Counted from the first letter of the stretch, positions 42,283-51,896 are shown. The stretch is DNA of 64,000 nt from Planctomycetia bacterium (GCA_030527205.1 JAUNBG010000003.1:1-64000), one strand, 5' to 3'. The notes: generated by a model not told the origin, from the sequence alone. Numbers and translations are program-made.

Positions 42283-44403
42283 TTAGAATTCATTTTGATT
42301 TACAAATGCGACATAATACCAAAATGTATCGGAGTATTTCGCGATAAGCTCTTGTTTGATCTTGTTCTTTTGCCTGGGATTTCGCTCATTGCTAAAACGA
42401 GTGATTGTTTCTGCATAATCATGAAATTGTTTCAATTTTTCTTCTGCGCCTTGATAAGGAGCAAAATCAAAAGGCCGTTGATTGACTTCAGAAATCATAA
42501 TCAAGGCTTCAAGAATCGCTTTTGGAATAACAGTAAGTTGATTCCTTTTCAAATAAGTTTGGACAGAAGTCCAAAAATCTTCCGGAAAATGAACCATTAA
42601 AAAAAAGGCCAACTGCATTTCCTGTTGATTGATCGAACCTTGAGAATAATTTTGTGTCAGGAAATCGCAAGCAATGAGATAATATTGCAATAATTCTTTC
42701 TCCAGAAAATCTTCGGGCGGCAAAAAACGTCGCGATTCCAAAAGTTCATGATGAACCTGTTCTGCGGATTGACTCTTGGCCTGTTTGTTGCTGGACTGTT
42801 CGTTATTATTTTGAAAAACGTTAAAAGTCGATTGTTGATTTAAGGGCGAATCCAAATAATTTAAATATCGATTGGCCCATTTTCGATGAAAGATCGTTTT
42901 TTGAAGAATTCTCAAATAACGTCGCGCTATATCCGGTTCATTATTGACCAAAGAGGTTAAAGTTAATGTTTTTAATGTCCAGATTGAACGATTTTTGCAA
43001 ACAACATAATTGTTCATTGCGCCTCGCATGGCCATATTGTTGAAACCATAATAATAAAGAATTCGGTCGCCATAAATGCGGAAATCCAAATCTTTCTTTT
43101 TTAAGCGATAAGGCGTTTGACTCGAAATGGAACGCTCAAAAAGTCGTTCGCCGATTTCTCCTTTTCGATAATAAGAAAGAAGTCGCATAAGAACAAGCGG
43201 ACGAAAAGGAATTTGCGACTCTTTTTCCAATCGCAAAAGTTCGTTCCAATTTCCGTTTTCCAAAGGTTGAGCCATTGATAATGCAATAAAAAAATTGCGA
43301 TCATGAAACGAAAACAGTAATGTCAATACAAAAAACAATAAGAGAATCGCAAAAGATGTCCAAGGTTGAGTTCTCAATGTTAACGTTTTCGATTGGGATT
43401 CTGACGGGGAGATTGACGATGAAGAAGGGATTGTTGCGGATTGAGAGTTCAATGTTGATTTTGTGGAATAAACAAAAACGAAAAAGAAGGTTAAATAAAG
43501 AATAAAGAGCAGGGAAATAATCGTCCAAAAATAAGTATAGGAAATGAAATCTTGTTCAACGACAGTTTGTTCAACAAGACCGGCAATAAAAAGAAAGGAA
43601 AAAGGAATCATTGTCGAATAAAAACGAAACCAAAATAAAGGAACAACAATAAGAATAAGGAGTCCGATTTCAAAACGGAGTATTTTTTTAACGCTTGAAT
43701 GAGGAAGAGCCATTTCCTTCATAATGCAGAAACAAACGGCTAAAATTGCAAAAAAACCAAGAGCCGGATAGAAAAGCAAATAAGCGACGCTTCCGAAAAG
43801 AGAACGACCTTTTAAAGATTGGAATCGAGAATAAAGCTCGCCAATCGACAGGGCAAGAATCAATCCGATTAAAAAACTGAATCGATAGAGACCGGTATTC
43901 GAATCAAATAAATAATAACCGATTTGCGTTATCATGATTGCAATAAGAATCGACGGAATAAGGGACAAAAAATAAAGTCGTCCATTCAGGCGGAAAAAAA
44001 GAGCGGATAAACGTTGCAATAATAAAAAGAAAAAGGCAAGAATAGCTCCGCCAATCAAGGGATAATAGAAAAATTGAATGAAAAACGAAGTCAACCATAA
44101 CAACAGTCCGCCAACTCTCGTTAGAGACTCAATCAAAAAAGATTTATCAAGGGGAAAAAGGTCATAATTTTGAGCGACATATAAGAAATCCCGATATCGA
44201 AATGCCCAAAAGTAATAAAAAAAACAAAATAATAGAAAAGAAGCCTGTTTTTGAAATAAAGGGGTTACAAAGAAATTTTGTGATAACAATCTTTTTAAAG
44301 AGAATAGAAATCGTCCGAAATGGCGACCTTGTTTCGGCGATTCCGGGGTTTTTTGTGACGTTTTGGAACTTTTCTTTTTCGAGGTCATCGTTTTTTTGTC
44401 CAT
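42283..44403 (-). CDS. Polytopic membrane protein, DUF6057-like
   Basis: A 706-residue inner-membrane protein of unknown role. A basic N-terminal tail (MDKKTMTSKKKSSKTSQKT) is followed by about ten hydrophobic segments up to residue ~370 (for example FLLFCFFYYFWAF, LIGGAILAFFFLLLQ, LIPSILIAIMITQIGYYLF). After the last segment, RTQPWTSFAILLLFFVLTLLFSF, comes a soluble C-terminal part with helical repeats (NNYVVCKNRSIWTLKTLTL, EPDIARRYLRILQK) and a Ser/Gln insert. The layout matches DUF6057 proteins from Bacteroidetes and planctomycetes, as far as I recall. The start at 44403 (ATG) is preferred to a TTG at 44424. Confidence 0.65.
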   Translation of the reverse strand: MDKKTMTSKKKSSKTSQKTPESPKQGRHFGRFLFSLKRLLSQNFFVTPLFQKQASFLLFCFFYYFWAFRYRDFLYVAQNYDLFPLDKSFLIESLTRVGGLLLWLTSFFIQFFYYPLIGGAILAFFFLLLQRLSALFFRLNGRLYFLSLIPSILIAIMITQIGYYLFDSNTGLYRFSFLIGLILALSIGELYSRFQSLKGRSLFGSVAYLLFYPALGFFAILAVCFCIMKEMALPHSSVKKILRFEIGLLILIVVPLFWFRFYSTMIPFSFLFIAGLVEQTVVEQDFISYTYFWTIISLLFILYLTFFFVFVYSTKSTLNSQSATIPSSSSISPSESQSKTLTLRTQPWTSFAILLLFFVLTLLFSFHDRNFFIALSMAQPLENGNWNELLRLEKESQIPFRPLVLMRLLSYYRKGEIGERLFERSISSQTPYRLKKKDLDFRIYGDRILYYYGFNNMAMRGAMNNYVVCKNRSIWTLKTLTLTSLVNNEPDIARRYLRILQKTIFHRKWANRYLNYLDSPLNQQSTFNVFQNNNEQSSNKQAKSQSAEQVHHELLESRRFLPPEDFLEKELLQYYLIACDFLTQNYSQGSINQQEMQLAFFLMVHFPEDFWTSVQTYLKRNQLTVIPKAILEALIMISEVNQRPFDFAPYQGAEEKLKQFHDYAETITRFSNERNPRQKNKIKQELIAKYSDTFWYYVAFVNQNEF

Positions 44404-44629
44404 CAAAAGACGAAATGATATCAAACGTTTAAATGATTCAAGTTGCGGTTTTTAAAAACAGGGGGTTGAGTTGTTTTCGATTGGCGTATTTTTTTCTATT
44501 CTGAAGCGTCTGAAGCGGAAAATAAAATAAACTTTCATTTACAGTTTGAGTTTATTTGAATTTTTTCAATATTCGTCGAAAATGTTTTGTTGGTTTCGCG
44601 CTGGATTAGTTTACTAAAATATTACAATT

Positions 44630-44741
44630 AGGAAGTTCTAAAAACCTTGGTTCGGCAACAAATTCAATGTTAAAAACGTCGCAAAAACAAGCTCCGATGA
44701 GCGAGACGCTTAGCGTTCCTAAGGGGTTTTTAGAACTTTCT
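44630..44741 (-). mobile_element. Family-1 MITE-like element, copy D, inserted at the end of DUF1294 gene
   Basis: A 112-bp element with inverted ends AGGAAGTTCTAAAAACC and the complement of AGAAAGTTCTAAAAACC, flanked by the direct repeat AATT (44626-44629 and 44742-44745). The inside, read on the minus strand, follows copies A-C (GTTTTTGCGACGTTTTTAAC, GAATTTGTTGCC). The right edge forms the stop codon of the neighbouring DUF1294 gene. The rest of 44404-44629 is plain AT-rich spacer. Confidence 0.8.
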
Positions 44742-45003
44742 AATTAAATAAGAACAGCAAAGCAAGTCCGATTTGAAGTAATAAAATGAACGGAATTCCG
44801 TACTTGAAATGCCAATGTCTGGTTTTGTGTCGAAAAAAATACATTCCGCCCCAAGCTCCGATACTGCCGCCAATAAAAGCGATCAAAAAAAGGTTGGACT
44901 CGGAAATCCTCCATTGATTTTTCTTCGCTTTCATTTTGTCTGAACCAAACATAATAAAAGCGACGAAATTCACAATAATGAAATAAATAAGAAAAATATC
45001 CAA
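44740..45003 (-). CDS. DUF1294 small membrane protein
   Basis: An 87-residue protein with hydrophobic segments at residues ~3-20, 37-55 and 68-86. DUF1294 hallmarks are MFGSDKMKAKKNQWRISE, FIGGSIGAWGGMYFFRHKT and the HFKYGIPF stretch. Function is unknown; some family members are fused to cold-shock domains. GAAAGGG lies 9-10 bases before the ATG. The TAG stop straddles the junction with a family-1 element, so the original C-terminus was probably a little different. The gene follows the metallophosphoesterase gene on the same strand with a structured spacer between. Confidence 0.88.
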   Translation of the reverse strand: MDIFLIYFIIVNFVAFIMFGSDKMKAKKNQWRISESNLFLIAFIGGSIGAWGGMYFFRHKTRHWHFKYGIPFILLLQIGLALLFLFN

Positions 45004-45036
45004 GGTTTTCCCTTTCTGTTGAGAATAGAAACAAAG

Positions 45037-45092
45037 AGACTCTTTTGATCCTTTGCGCTACCCAAAACGAAGCATTAACGCAAAGAGTCTCC
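45037..45092. repeat. Inverted repeat between metallophosphoesterase and DUF1294 genes
   Basis: GAGACTCTTT and AAAGAGTCTC are a perfect 10-bp inverted repeat with a second inner pair CTTTGCG/CGCAAAG that offers an alternative fold. No T run follows on the minus strand. It may be a terminator, an attenuator-like switch or a leftover. Confidence 0.45.
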
Positions 45093-45166
45093 GAATGAGC
45101 AGCGAAAACAGGAAGCGAATTATTTGATTAATACTCAAAGACAAAAAGAAAGCTTAAAGACGAAAA

Positions 45167-46495
45167 TTATGAAAATCGCGGTTCAAATTCATAAGTTCCA
45201 AGATTGGATTGATCGGCAACTTTTTCAACGGAAACAATCAATTTTTGAGCCTCAACTTTTCCATAAATGAGCGTTGCATTCTTTTTTAAGTCAGGGCCGC
45301 CGCCAACAATTTGTGACCAGGAACGATTTTCGTCGGGGGAATCATATCGAAATCGATGTTGATGAGCCGTTATGAGAAGTTGAACCTTATGTTTATTAAA
45401 AAGGGGACTCCAAAGTTTCTGACAAGGACGTTGGTAAGCGGCATAATGAGTTAAAAGGTCGCCTGGATTTGCATTTGGATCAGGATCAAAAAGCGGAATA
45501 TGACAAAAAGCAATCACAAAGGGGGCTTTTTTGATTTCAGGGGTCTCCAAAATGTCAGCCAGCCAAGCCGCTTGAAGTTCTCGATAAGGTTCGAAGAGAG
45601 CTAAACCGCCCCAAACAGGATTGGCGTCAGGTTTGTCTTCGCCTGTATCCAAACCAATGAAGGCAACCGGGCCTTGTCGAACGGCAAAATTTCTCCCCAA
45701 CGCATAATAACGGGCGTCATTTTGAATCCAAGGCGTTAACGCCAAGGGAAGATTTCTAGCCCAAATTCCTCGCGAATCATGATTTCCGGGAACAAAAAGC
45801 AACGGTTTTTCAACAGCAAAAGGAACGTTATTCGGTCTTAAGATTGACTCGACAACGGCGTTTGCCGACGGATAATCGTCCCGCAAATCGCCATTCCATA
45901 AAATATAATCAGGATTCAATTCAGAAAATCGCTTCGTTAAAGCGGCAAGCGTTTTCAAATTCTGATGCGTATCGTTCATAACCGCAAAAGAGGCGGAATC
46001 CGTATTTTCGCCCGGCGTTGTAAACGAATAAATATGGCTGAAAACCGGAGTTCCAGGCAGAATCAAATAGGCATGTTTGAAGTCAATCGGAACGGTAACC
46101 GTTCGATAATAATAGGTCGAGTTCGGTTTAAGTCCGGCAATGCGATTGGAAAGAAAACGGTCGGCATAAGGTTTGAGTCCAAATTGAGAGTTTTGCGCGA
46201 TATTTCCGAGTTCTTTTGTCGTTCCCCATTCAACCCAACCGGTTGCCGCTTTCTTTATTGCCCAAACAACATTAACGCTGTCCGTTGTTGGATTTTGAAG
46301 AATCGGAAATGAGTCCAATAAATCGAAACCTTCGGACTCCGCTCCAAAAGGAAAATTCGACGACTCGGGCTCTGCGCCCGAAGCCAAAACAGAGTCTTTT
46401 GACGCGGATTGAGTAATGTAACCTCCAATTCCAACTGCTGTTAATGCGGAAAGAAAATGTCGACGGTTTATTCCATTGAATTGATCTTCGTTCAT
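45167..46495 (-). CDS. Exported metallophosphoesterase (purple-acid-phosphatase-like)
   Basis: A 442-residue calcineurin-like phosphoesterase exported by the Tat route. The N-terminus NRRHFLSALTAVGIGGYI has a twin Arg before a hydrophobic stretch. A fibronectin-like domain (VWAIKKAATGWVEWGTT .. GLKPNSTYYYRTV) precedes the catalytic domain, as in purple acid phosphatases. Metal ligands are seen in NDTHQN, NGDLRDD, PGNHDS, FCHIPLF and AHQHRF, the last with Ala in place of the usual Gly. Substrate is unknown. The gene precedes DUF1294 on the same strand. Confidence 0.88.
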   Translation of the reverse strand: MNEDQFNGINRRHFLSALTAVGIGGYITQSASKDSVLASGAEPESSNFPFGAESEGFDLLDSFPILQNPTTDSVNVVWAIKKAATGWVEWGTTKELGNIAQNSQFGLKPYADRFLSNRIAGLKPNSTYYYRTVTVPIDFKHAYLILPGTPVFSHIYSFTTPGENTDSASFAVMNDTHQNLKTLAALTKRFSELNPDYILWNGDLRDDYPSANAVVESILRPNNVPFAVEKPLLFVPGNHDSRGIWARNLPLALTPWIQNDARYYALGRNFAVRQGPVAFIGLDTGEDKPDANPVWGGLALFEPYRELQAAWLADILETPEIKKAPFVIAFCHIPLFDPDPNANPGDLLTHYAAYQRPCQKLWSPLFNKHKVQLLITAHQHRFRYDSPDENRSWSQIVGGGPDLKKNATLIYGKVEAQKLIVSVEKVADQSNLGTYEFEPRFS

Positions 46496-46573
46496 TATTT
46501 TCGGGCTTTCTAATAAGAATCTTTTTAATAAGAATTGGGGCTTATTTCTGTCTTAATCAGTCTTGAATGCATG

Positions 46574-46604
46574 CAAAAACGGTCGGATCAGACCGTCAAT
46601 TTTT
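46574..46604. terminator. Bidirectional-looking terminator hairpin
   Basis: ACGGTC and GACCGT form a 6-bp stem around GGATCA. On the minus strand TTTTTG follows, on the plus strand CAATTTTT. It lies downstream of the minus-strand oxidoreductase gene and upstream of the metallophosphoesterase gene, so minus-strand use is likely. The remaining 46496-46891 has a direct repeat (CGCTTTTCTGACAAATCGT and near copy, 46783-46820) and only a doubtful 71-codon frame. Confidence 0.5.
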
Positions 46605-46891
46605 CAGGGAATCAGTTTGTTTCGCGGAACTTGAGGTCATTCCGATTTCGACTTAAGCGATAATTTCAACAAACGAACAAATCGCAGGAATCTTTCGGGG
46701 GATTGATTCGATTGCTTTGCGAAAAACGATTGTTTCGCGAAAAAGTTGATTGCTTTGTTTCGTTGGAACTGCCGCTTTTCTGACAAATCGTCTCGTCGCT
46801 TTTCTAACAAATCGTCGCTTCTGTTGCTCGCCTGGTTTTCCAAATGAAACAACAGAAACGACGTTTTGAGCCTTTCTGGAATGTTAAAACA

Positions 46892-48082
46892 TTATTTAAC
46901 GTCGCTCATATTAACCCATTTTTTCTCGTTGGCGCTGATCAAAGCGGCTTCAAGAACCCGTTGAGTATTATATGCGTCAGTAAAACTTGCGAGCGGGACT
47001 GTTGGCGTTTGACCGTTCAATTGAAGAAGAATGTCATAAGCCATACTCGTAAAGCCATGCTCATAACCAATCAGATGACCGTCCGGCCAATAATTCCCGA
47101 CATAAGGATGAACTGCATTTGTGCACAATATTTTTGTCCAACCTTGAATAGGCCGGGGACGCGTTGCATCAAAGAATTCCAGATAATTCATATCTTCAAA
47201 GTTGAATTTGAGCGATCCTTTGGTTCCATTGATTTCAAATGCATTCCGATTATAATTGCCTGTTGCCTGGCGAGCCGCTTCATAAGATCCAATGGCGCCA
47301 TTATCGAAACGACAAAGGAATAACGTTGTATCGTCAACCTCAACGGCTGCTTTAACGGCTCCGGTTTTGATATCTTTGCTGTAACGAAGCTCTTCGTCCG
47401 TCATATTTCCGTCCGGAACGACTCGTTCTTTAACGAAGGTCTCCGTAATAGCGCCGCAAATTTCTGTGACTTCGAGCCCGGAAATGAAACGGGTCATATC
47501 GACAATATGAGCATTTAAATCGCCATGCGCCCCGCTTCCGGCATAAGCCTTTTTAAATCGCCAGGCAAAAGGAACAGAATCGTCCGCCCATTCTTGAAGA
47601 TAGGTTGCGCGAATATGACGAATGTCGCCAATCATTCCGTCGCGAACAAGTTTATAAGCCAAAGCAACAGCAGGAGTTCGTCGATAACAGAACCAAACAA
47701 ACGATTCGACGCCAGCTTTTTCAGCCGCTTGGGACATTTCGCGAGCTTCTTCAAGGGTTGCTGAAATCGGTTTTTCACACGCAACGGCTTTGCCCGCTGC
47801 AATGGCTGCTTGAGCTGGCGGCGCATGCATAAAGTTGGGCGTTACAATATCAATCAATCCGATTGCCGGATCCTTGATGGTTTCTTCCCAATTGGTCGAA
47901 GCGTTTTGCCAATCCCAAACATCCGCAAAAGCTTTTGGATTTTCAAACTCCATTCCATAAACAGTATGGAGAACCGGCATCAATTCCGGTTTGAAAAAGC
48001 GTTTGACTTGACCCCAGGCGTTTGAATGGGATCGCCCCATAAAACCTTGACCGATCATTGCAACGTTGATCGTCTTTGACAT
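46892..48082 (-). CDS. Gfo/Idh/MocA-family NAD(P)-dependent oxidoreductase
   Basis: A sugar or inositol dehydrogenase-like enzyme in the cytosol. The 396 residues begin with the Rossmann motif VAMIGQGFMGRSHSNAW, followed by DIVTPNFMHAPPA and the family signature EKPIS with the conserved Lys. The C-terminal substrate domain has GDIRHIRATYLQEWAD and GAHGDLNAHIVDMTRFISG, where the conserved Asp/His face the substrate. Planctomycetes carry many paralogues, so the substrate cannot be named. AAAGGAG 7 bases before the ATG is one of the strongest ribosome sites in the window. No neighbours on the same strand suggest a pathway. Confidence 0.92.
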   Translation of the reverse strand: MSKTINVAMIGQGFMGRSHSNAWGQVKRFFKPELMPVLHTVYGMEFENPKAFADVWDWQNASTNWEETIKDPAIGLIDIVTPNFMHAPPAQAAIAAGKAVACEKPISATLEEAREMSQAAEKAGVESFVWFCYRRTPAVALAYKLVRDGMIGDIRHIRATYLQEWADDSVPFAWRFKKAYAGSGAHGDLNAHIVDMTRFISGLEVTEICGAITETFVKERVVPDGNMTDEELRYSKDIKTGAVKAAVEVDDTTLFLCRFDNGAIGSYEAARQATGNYNRNAFEINGTKGSLKFNFEDMNYLEFFDATRPRPIQGWTKILCTNAVHPYVGNYWPDGHLIGYEHGFTSMAYDILLQLNGQTPTVPLASFTDAYNTQRVLEAALISANEKKWVNMSDVK

Positions 48083-48768
48083 CTTATGACTCCTTTGAGT
48101 TAAAAAGTTTGACTATTATTATTTTGATCCATGAAATACGATCTTGATTTTTGATCGTTTTTCAGATTTTTCAAAAGGATACTATTTTTTATTTTGACTT
48201 CTATTCTAACAAAAAACAAGAGTCTTTTCGATATTTTTAATAAAATTTTAAAAATAATTATCTCTTGAGCTCTTTTTTTTATTTTTTTGAGATTTTTATC
48301 AAATAAAAACGTTTGAGGTTAGGATAATCATTAAAATCGATATATTTTTAATGTTTTTTCTATTTTAACGGTTTTGTTATTTGCTTTTCAGATTTTTTCA
48401 TTAAAATCGAATAATATTTCATAAAAGTCATTTTTTGACGTTTTTTCTTACAGGAATAATTTCATTATTTCTATTTTTCATGATATCCAAGTTATCTTTT
48501 TATTAAATGTTTTTCTTGCTTCCTAAATTTATAGAAAACAATTTTAATTATTTTGCTGATTTTTTCTGTTTTTTCTATATTAACATTTGACAAACCAAAA
48601 GAATTGGATTACAATACTTATATGAATTATAGGAGAAAAAGGGAGTTTTAGTGTTATAAGCTCAAAATCAAGTTTGAGTCGTCCAACTCTCGAAAGCAAT
48701 CGGAGATTTGTTAACGTTCAAACCAAGTCAATTTGAGACCTGCTTTAATGGAATAACAGGAGAAAAAA
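48083..48768. other. AT-rich divergent intergenic region
   Basis: About 690 bases of very AT-rich DNA between divergent genes. It contains the 12-mer CTATATTAACAT (48575-48586) directly before the -35 box of the YTV-protein promoter (48587-48615). No gene is supported. Confidence 0.5.
48587..48615 (+). promoter_or_regulatory. Sigma-70-type promoter for the YTV-repeat protein gene
   Basis: TTGACA, a 17-base spacer and TACAAT. The consensus -35 and ideal spacing are convincing. The leader to the start codon at 48769 is about 145 bases. The 12-mer CTATATTAACAT abuts the -35 box. Confidence 0.7.
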
Positions 48769-50943
48769 ATGATGTCTCCACAAAAAAGAAAACGAACCGT
48801 TTTATTCATTCTTTTAGGCTTGATCGGACTCATTGTCGGAACGCAGAGCAATGTGACTTCGCAATGTTGTTTGTTTTCGAGAAATGAACGGGAACCAGTT
48901 GCTGTTTTTCGACCCATTGTTGTTCAACGCCCGATAATTCAGCGTCCCGTTCTTCAGAGCCCGATGATTGTCAGCCGTCCTTTGATTCCCCAAACTGTTA
49001 TTGTTAATCGTCCGATAATGTCTTATTCGACGCCGCAATCGCAAATCAATTATCGTCCTGTTCAAACCGTTACAGAAACGGTAATGCAGAATCAGGAAAT
49101 AACGACTTATGAAACGGTTTGGGAAGAAGAAACCCGTTATCGAACTCGATCGATAACAAAACAGGTTCCAGAAACGTCCGTCAAAACCGAAACCGTCCGG
49201 GTTGTCAAACCGGTTTGGGAAACGATTGAAAAAGAGACTTCTTATGACGTCGTTCGTTATGTTCCTGAAACATCCGAACGCGAAGAAGTTCAAACAGTTT
49301 CGCGTCCCGTTACAGAAATACAATCGCGGGAAGTTATTCAAACGGTTCAACGCCCTGTAACGCAAACGATCATTGAACAACGTCAGGTTACCGTTAATCG
49401 TCCTGTGACAACATATCAAACACAATATAAAGATGTCGGACAATTTGTTGAGACAATAACGCCGGAAGCAGGAAAAAGTTACAAAAAATTAACTTGGCAA
49501 AAAGGGGGCAATTATTTCGATCCGGCAACAGGTTCAACAAAATATCGACTTCCTGGTCTTTATTGGACGGAATTACAGGCGCCAACTCAATATAAAGCTC
49601 AAAAAGTTTATCAACAGAATATTATTGCTCAAGAAGTTCCAACAACGACTTATGTTCCGGAAACAATAGTTCAAGATGTTCCCGTTACAAGAACAACAAT
49701 GCAACAAGAACAAATTGTTAGGACTGAGCAAGTTCCTGTGACAACTTATGTTAATGAGCAGGTTGTCAAAAAAATTCCCGTTACAACTTACAAACAGGTT
49801 GTTGAACGCGTTGTTAAAAAAACTCCCGTTCAGGTCTGTCGAATGATTACGGAAGAACAGGTTCGCGAAATTCCTGTAACAACTTATAAAAATGTGACCG
49901 AAGTCGTTCAGGAACCTTATACAGTTCGCGTTGCAAAAATCATTCCCAAGGTTACTGTTGTTCAACGTCCGATAACCGTTTGCCGTCAGGTTCCGGTTGA
50001 CTCTTGTTGTTCCAGCGAAAATGCCATTTCGCCGGTTTCTGCAAGCGTTGAAGCCAATAATCGCGATTCGATCTCGAATTCAAATGTTTATGGAAATTCA
50101 TCTCAAACATTTCAAACCGAAAGGGTCATCTCGAACGTTCGCGCCGCAGAACCGGTTTATCCGGGGCCAACGACAGAAACCGTTCGCAAAATTATAACAA
50201 CGGAAGACGAAATCGTCGAATTTAATTCTTCGGAGAACTCTGAAAATAACGACGTTAATTATAATAAATCAGACTCTCCAAAGCAAATTGAAGCTTTGGA
50301 GAAGAACGCTTCATCGAAAAATGACACGACTTTTTCAACTCCGGACGTTTCGCCAATGTTCAATCAGAAAATCAATGAAACGACTTCCCCTTCAACCAAA
50401 AGGGCGGAGTCGTCCGCTTCTTCCGTTTCTTCAAACAATGAAGTTGAAAGTTCGAATTCCAATTCATCGGATGACATTTCAAAAACTCGTCCCGAATTAA
50501 AGGAAACTTCGCCGGCAACGAATGAGATTAACAAAGAAAATTCAACAAATCAATTCAAACCGACGGATCAATCTTCTCAACCATTGTTAAATCCGATTAA
50601 CCGTCCCAACGATCAATCATCGCTTTTAAAGCCCTTATCGACCAATTCAGAATCGCTCAAAACGGAACCAAACCTTGATATTCAAACCGTCAATTCGCAA
50701 CGACCGCAAACGGATATTTCGCAAAACGGAGTTGCCGATTCTGATTCCGTCATTAACTCTGCGTCGTTTTTGGATAATAACTCTCGTTCTGATAATAACT
50801 CTCGTTCCGATAATAACGAAAATAATTCTCTTGATTTAAAAGATATGATTGTTTTTCCTTTAAGCGACGGTCTTTCGCCCTCCAATTCCGACGAAACTTT
50901 GCCGCCAATTCCGCGCCGGGCTCCAACTCATTTGCTCAAATAA
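48769..50943 (+). CDS. Secreted YTV-repeat structural protein
   Basis: A 724-residue exported protein of the planctomycete YTV type, thought to be structural in the cell wall. The signal is VLFILLGLIGLIVGTQSNV, with CC at the mature start. Residues ~45-85 repeat QRPI/SRPL/NRPI units. Residues ~100-430 hold many short repeats built on T-V/E-T/P-V-T-T-Y (for example VPVTTYVNEQVVKKIPVTTY, QVVERVVKKTPV), interrupted by one compact domain at ~215-265 (ETITPEAGKSYKKLTWQKGG). The rest is disordered, rich in Ser, Asn and Asp, with a tandem NNSRSD repeat near the end. AGGAG precedes two ATG codons. A terminator-like hairpin follows. Confidence 0.78.
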   Translation: MMSPQKRKRTVLFILLGLIGLIVGTQSNVTSQCCLFSRNEREPVAVFRPIVVQRPIIQRPVLQSPMIVSRPLIPQTVIVNRPIMSYSTPQSQINYRPVQTVTETVMQNQEITTYETVWEEETRYRTRSITKQVPETSVKTETVRVVKPVWETIEKETSYDVVRYVPETSEREEVQTVSRPVTEIQSREVIQTVQRPVTQTIIEQRQVTVNRPVTTYQTQYKDVGQFVETITPEAGKSYKKLTWQKGGNYFDPATGSTKYRLPGLYWTELQAPTQYKAQKVYQQNIIAQEVPTTTYVPETIVQDVPVTRTTMQQEQIVRTEQVPVTTYVNEQVVKKIPVTTYKQVVERVVKKTPVQVCRMITEEQVREIPVTTYKNVTEVVQEPYTVRVAKIIPKVTVVQRPITVCRQVPVDSCCSSENAISPVSASVEANNRDSISNSNVYGNSSQTFQTERVISNVRAAEPVYPGPTTETVRKIITTEDEIVEFNSSENSENNDVNYNKSDSPKQIEALEKNASSKNDTTFSTPDVSPMFNQKINETTSPSTKRAESSASSVSSNNEVESSNSNSSDDISKTRPELKETSPATNEINKENSTNQFKPTDQSSQPLLNPINRPNDQSSLLKPLSTNSESLKTEPNLDIQTVNSQRPQTDISQNGVADSDSVINSASFLDNNSRSDNNSRSDNNENNSLDLKDMIVFPLSDGLSPSNSDETLPPIPRRAPTHLLK

Positions 50944-50978
50944 TTCGAATAGTTTTTTCATTTTTTTTCCCCTTCTTG

Positions 50979-51012
50979 AGATTGCCTGCTTTTGAAAGCA
51001 ATCTTGTTCTTT
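50979..51012 (+). terminator. Possible terminator after the YTV-protein gene
   Basis: AGATTGC and GCAATCT pair over seven bases around a 12-base loop, followed by TGTTCTTT. It lies about 35 bases after the stop codon. The T tract is imperfect. The rest of 50944-51280 shows only the promoter at 51158. Confidence 0.45.
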
Positions 51013-51157
51013 AATTCCTGATCTTTTGGGATAGGTTCAATCTGTTGAAAAGCTCTGTTTTTTCGATTCGATATTTTGCAAACGAAAAGATGTCAAAAAG
51101 GCGAAATTTGTCGTTCTTTTTGGCTTTGACATCGAAACATAAAAAATCAATGGTTTA

Positions 51158-51186
51158 TTGACAATTGCTCAAACGAATATTAAAAT
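51158..51186 (+). promoter_or_regulatory. Sigma-70-type promoter for the small secreted protein gene
   Basis: TTGACA, a 17-base spacer and TAAAAT, about 95 bases before the ATG at 51281. Confidence 0.65.
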
Positions 51187-51280
51187 ATCTTATTGGTTAG
51201 TTTTTGATTGATCAAATCTTTTGAATTTTGTCATTTCAGAAATTGTTTGTTTGTTGAATCAAATCGTTGGGTTTAAATCA

Positions 51281-51772
51281 ATGAAGCGATTTTTTGTGTT
51301 ACTCATTTTATTTTTGATTTCAATCTCGGCGTTTTTGGGGAAAACGTCTGAGAACGAAAATATTGTAAACGATCAACAAACCTCATTTTTCTTGTTTGAT
51401 TCAATAAAGTCAGAAAACGCCCCTTCTCTTTCGTTTTGTGACCATTCTTCAACTGATTCTTGTCATTGCAACGAAAATCCGTTCGCTTTGGGCGAGAAAT
51501 CCAATCAAAAAGAGTCCGATCAGTCTGAAAATCGACTCGTCGCTCTTTCGTCTCCCATCAATGTTTTTCCTGGAATTCAAACTGAAGAAAACCGACTTTT
51601 ACGCGGAAACTCTTCAACGTCTTTTGGGGCAAATCGAATTTTATTGGCTTGCTGTTTTAGATTTTCGGAATTAAAATCCCTTTTTTCTGCGGTTCATCTC
51701 TTTCGTCAACCGCTTAACGTTTTCTCCATTCCTTGTCCTCTGTTTCTAATTCTTTTGACGCTTCGCAATTGA
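51281..51772 (+). CDS. Small secreted or membrane-anchored protein of unknown function
   Basis: A 163-residue protein that starts with a clear export signal (MKRFFVLLILFLISISAFLG). The middle is polar, with SFCDHSSTDSCHCNENP, a Cys/His-rich patch that could bind metal. The end has two more hydrophobic stretches (ANRILLACCFRF, VFSIPCPLFLILLTL), which could make it a membrane protein. I do not recognise a family. The start at 51281 follows a good promoter; an upstream in-frame start at 51221 would put residues before the signal. No ribosome site is visible. It precedes the YugP-like gene by 124 bases on the same strand. Confidence 0.55.
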   Translation: MKRFFVLLILFLISISAFLGKTSENENIVNDQQTSFFLFDSIKSENAPSLSFCDHSSTDSCHCNENPFALGEKSNQKESDQSENRLVALSSPINVFPGIQTEENRLLRGNSSTSFGANRILLACCFRFSELKSLFSAVHLFRQPLNVFSIPCPLFLILLTLRN

Positions 51773-51896
51773 TTTTCTTTCTTGAACTCAATTATGTCAG
51801 CTATTTTGGAATGAATTAGCGCGCAATAATAAATAATTGCGACCTTAATTTATTTTGCAATAAATAAATCATAAATATAATCAAGGAGAATTTCAA

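Noticed and set aside
46637-46852. 71-codon minus-strand frame
   Set aside because: Made of short DNA direct repeats (FFAKQS twice, EKRRDDLSEKR); no ribosome site.
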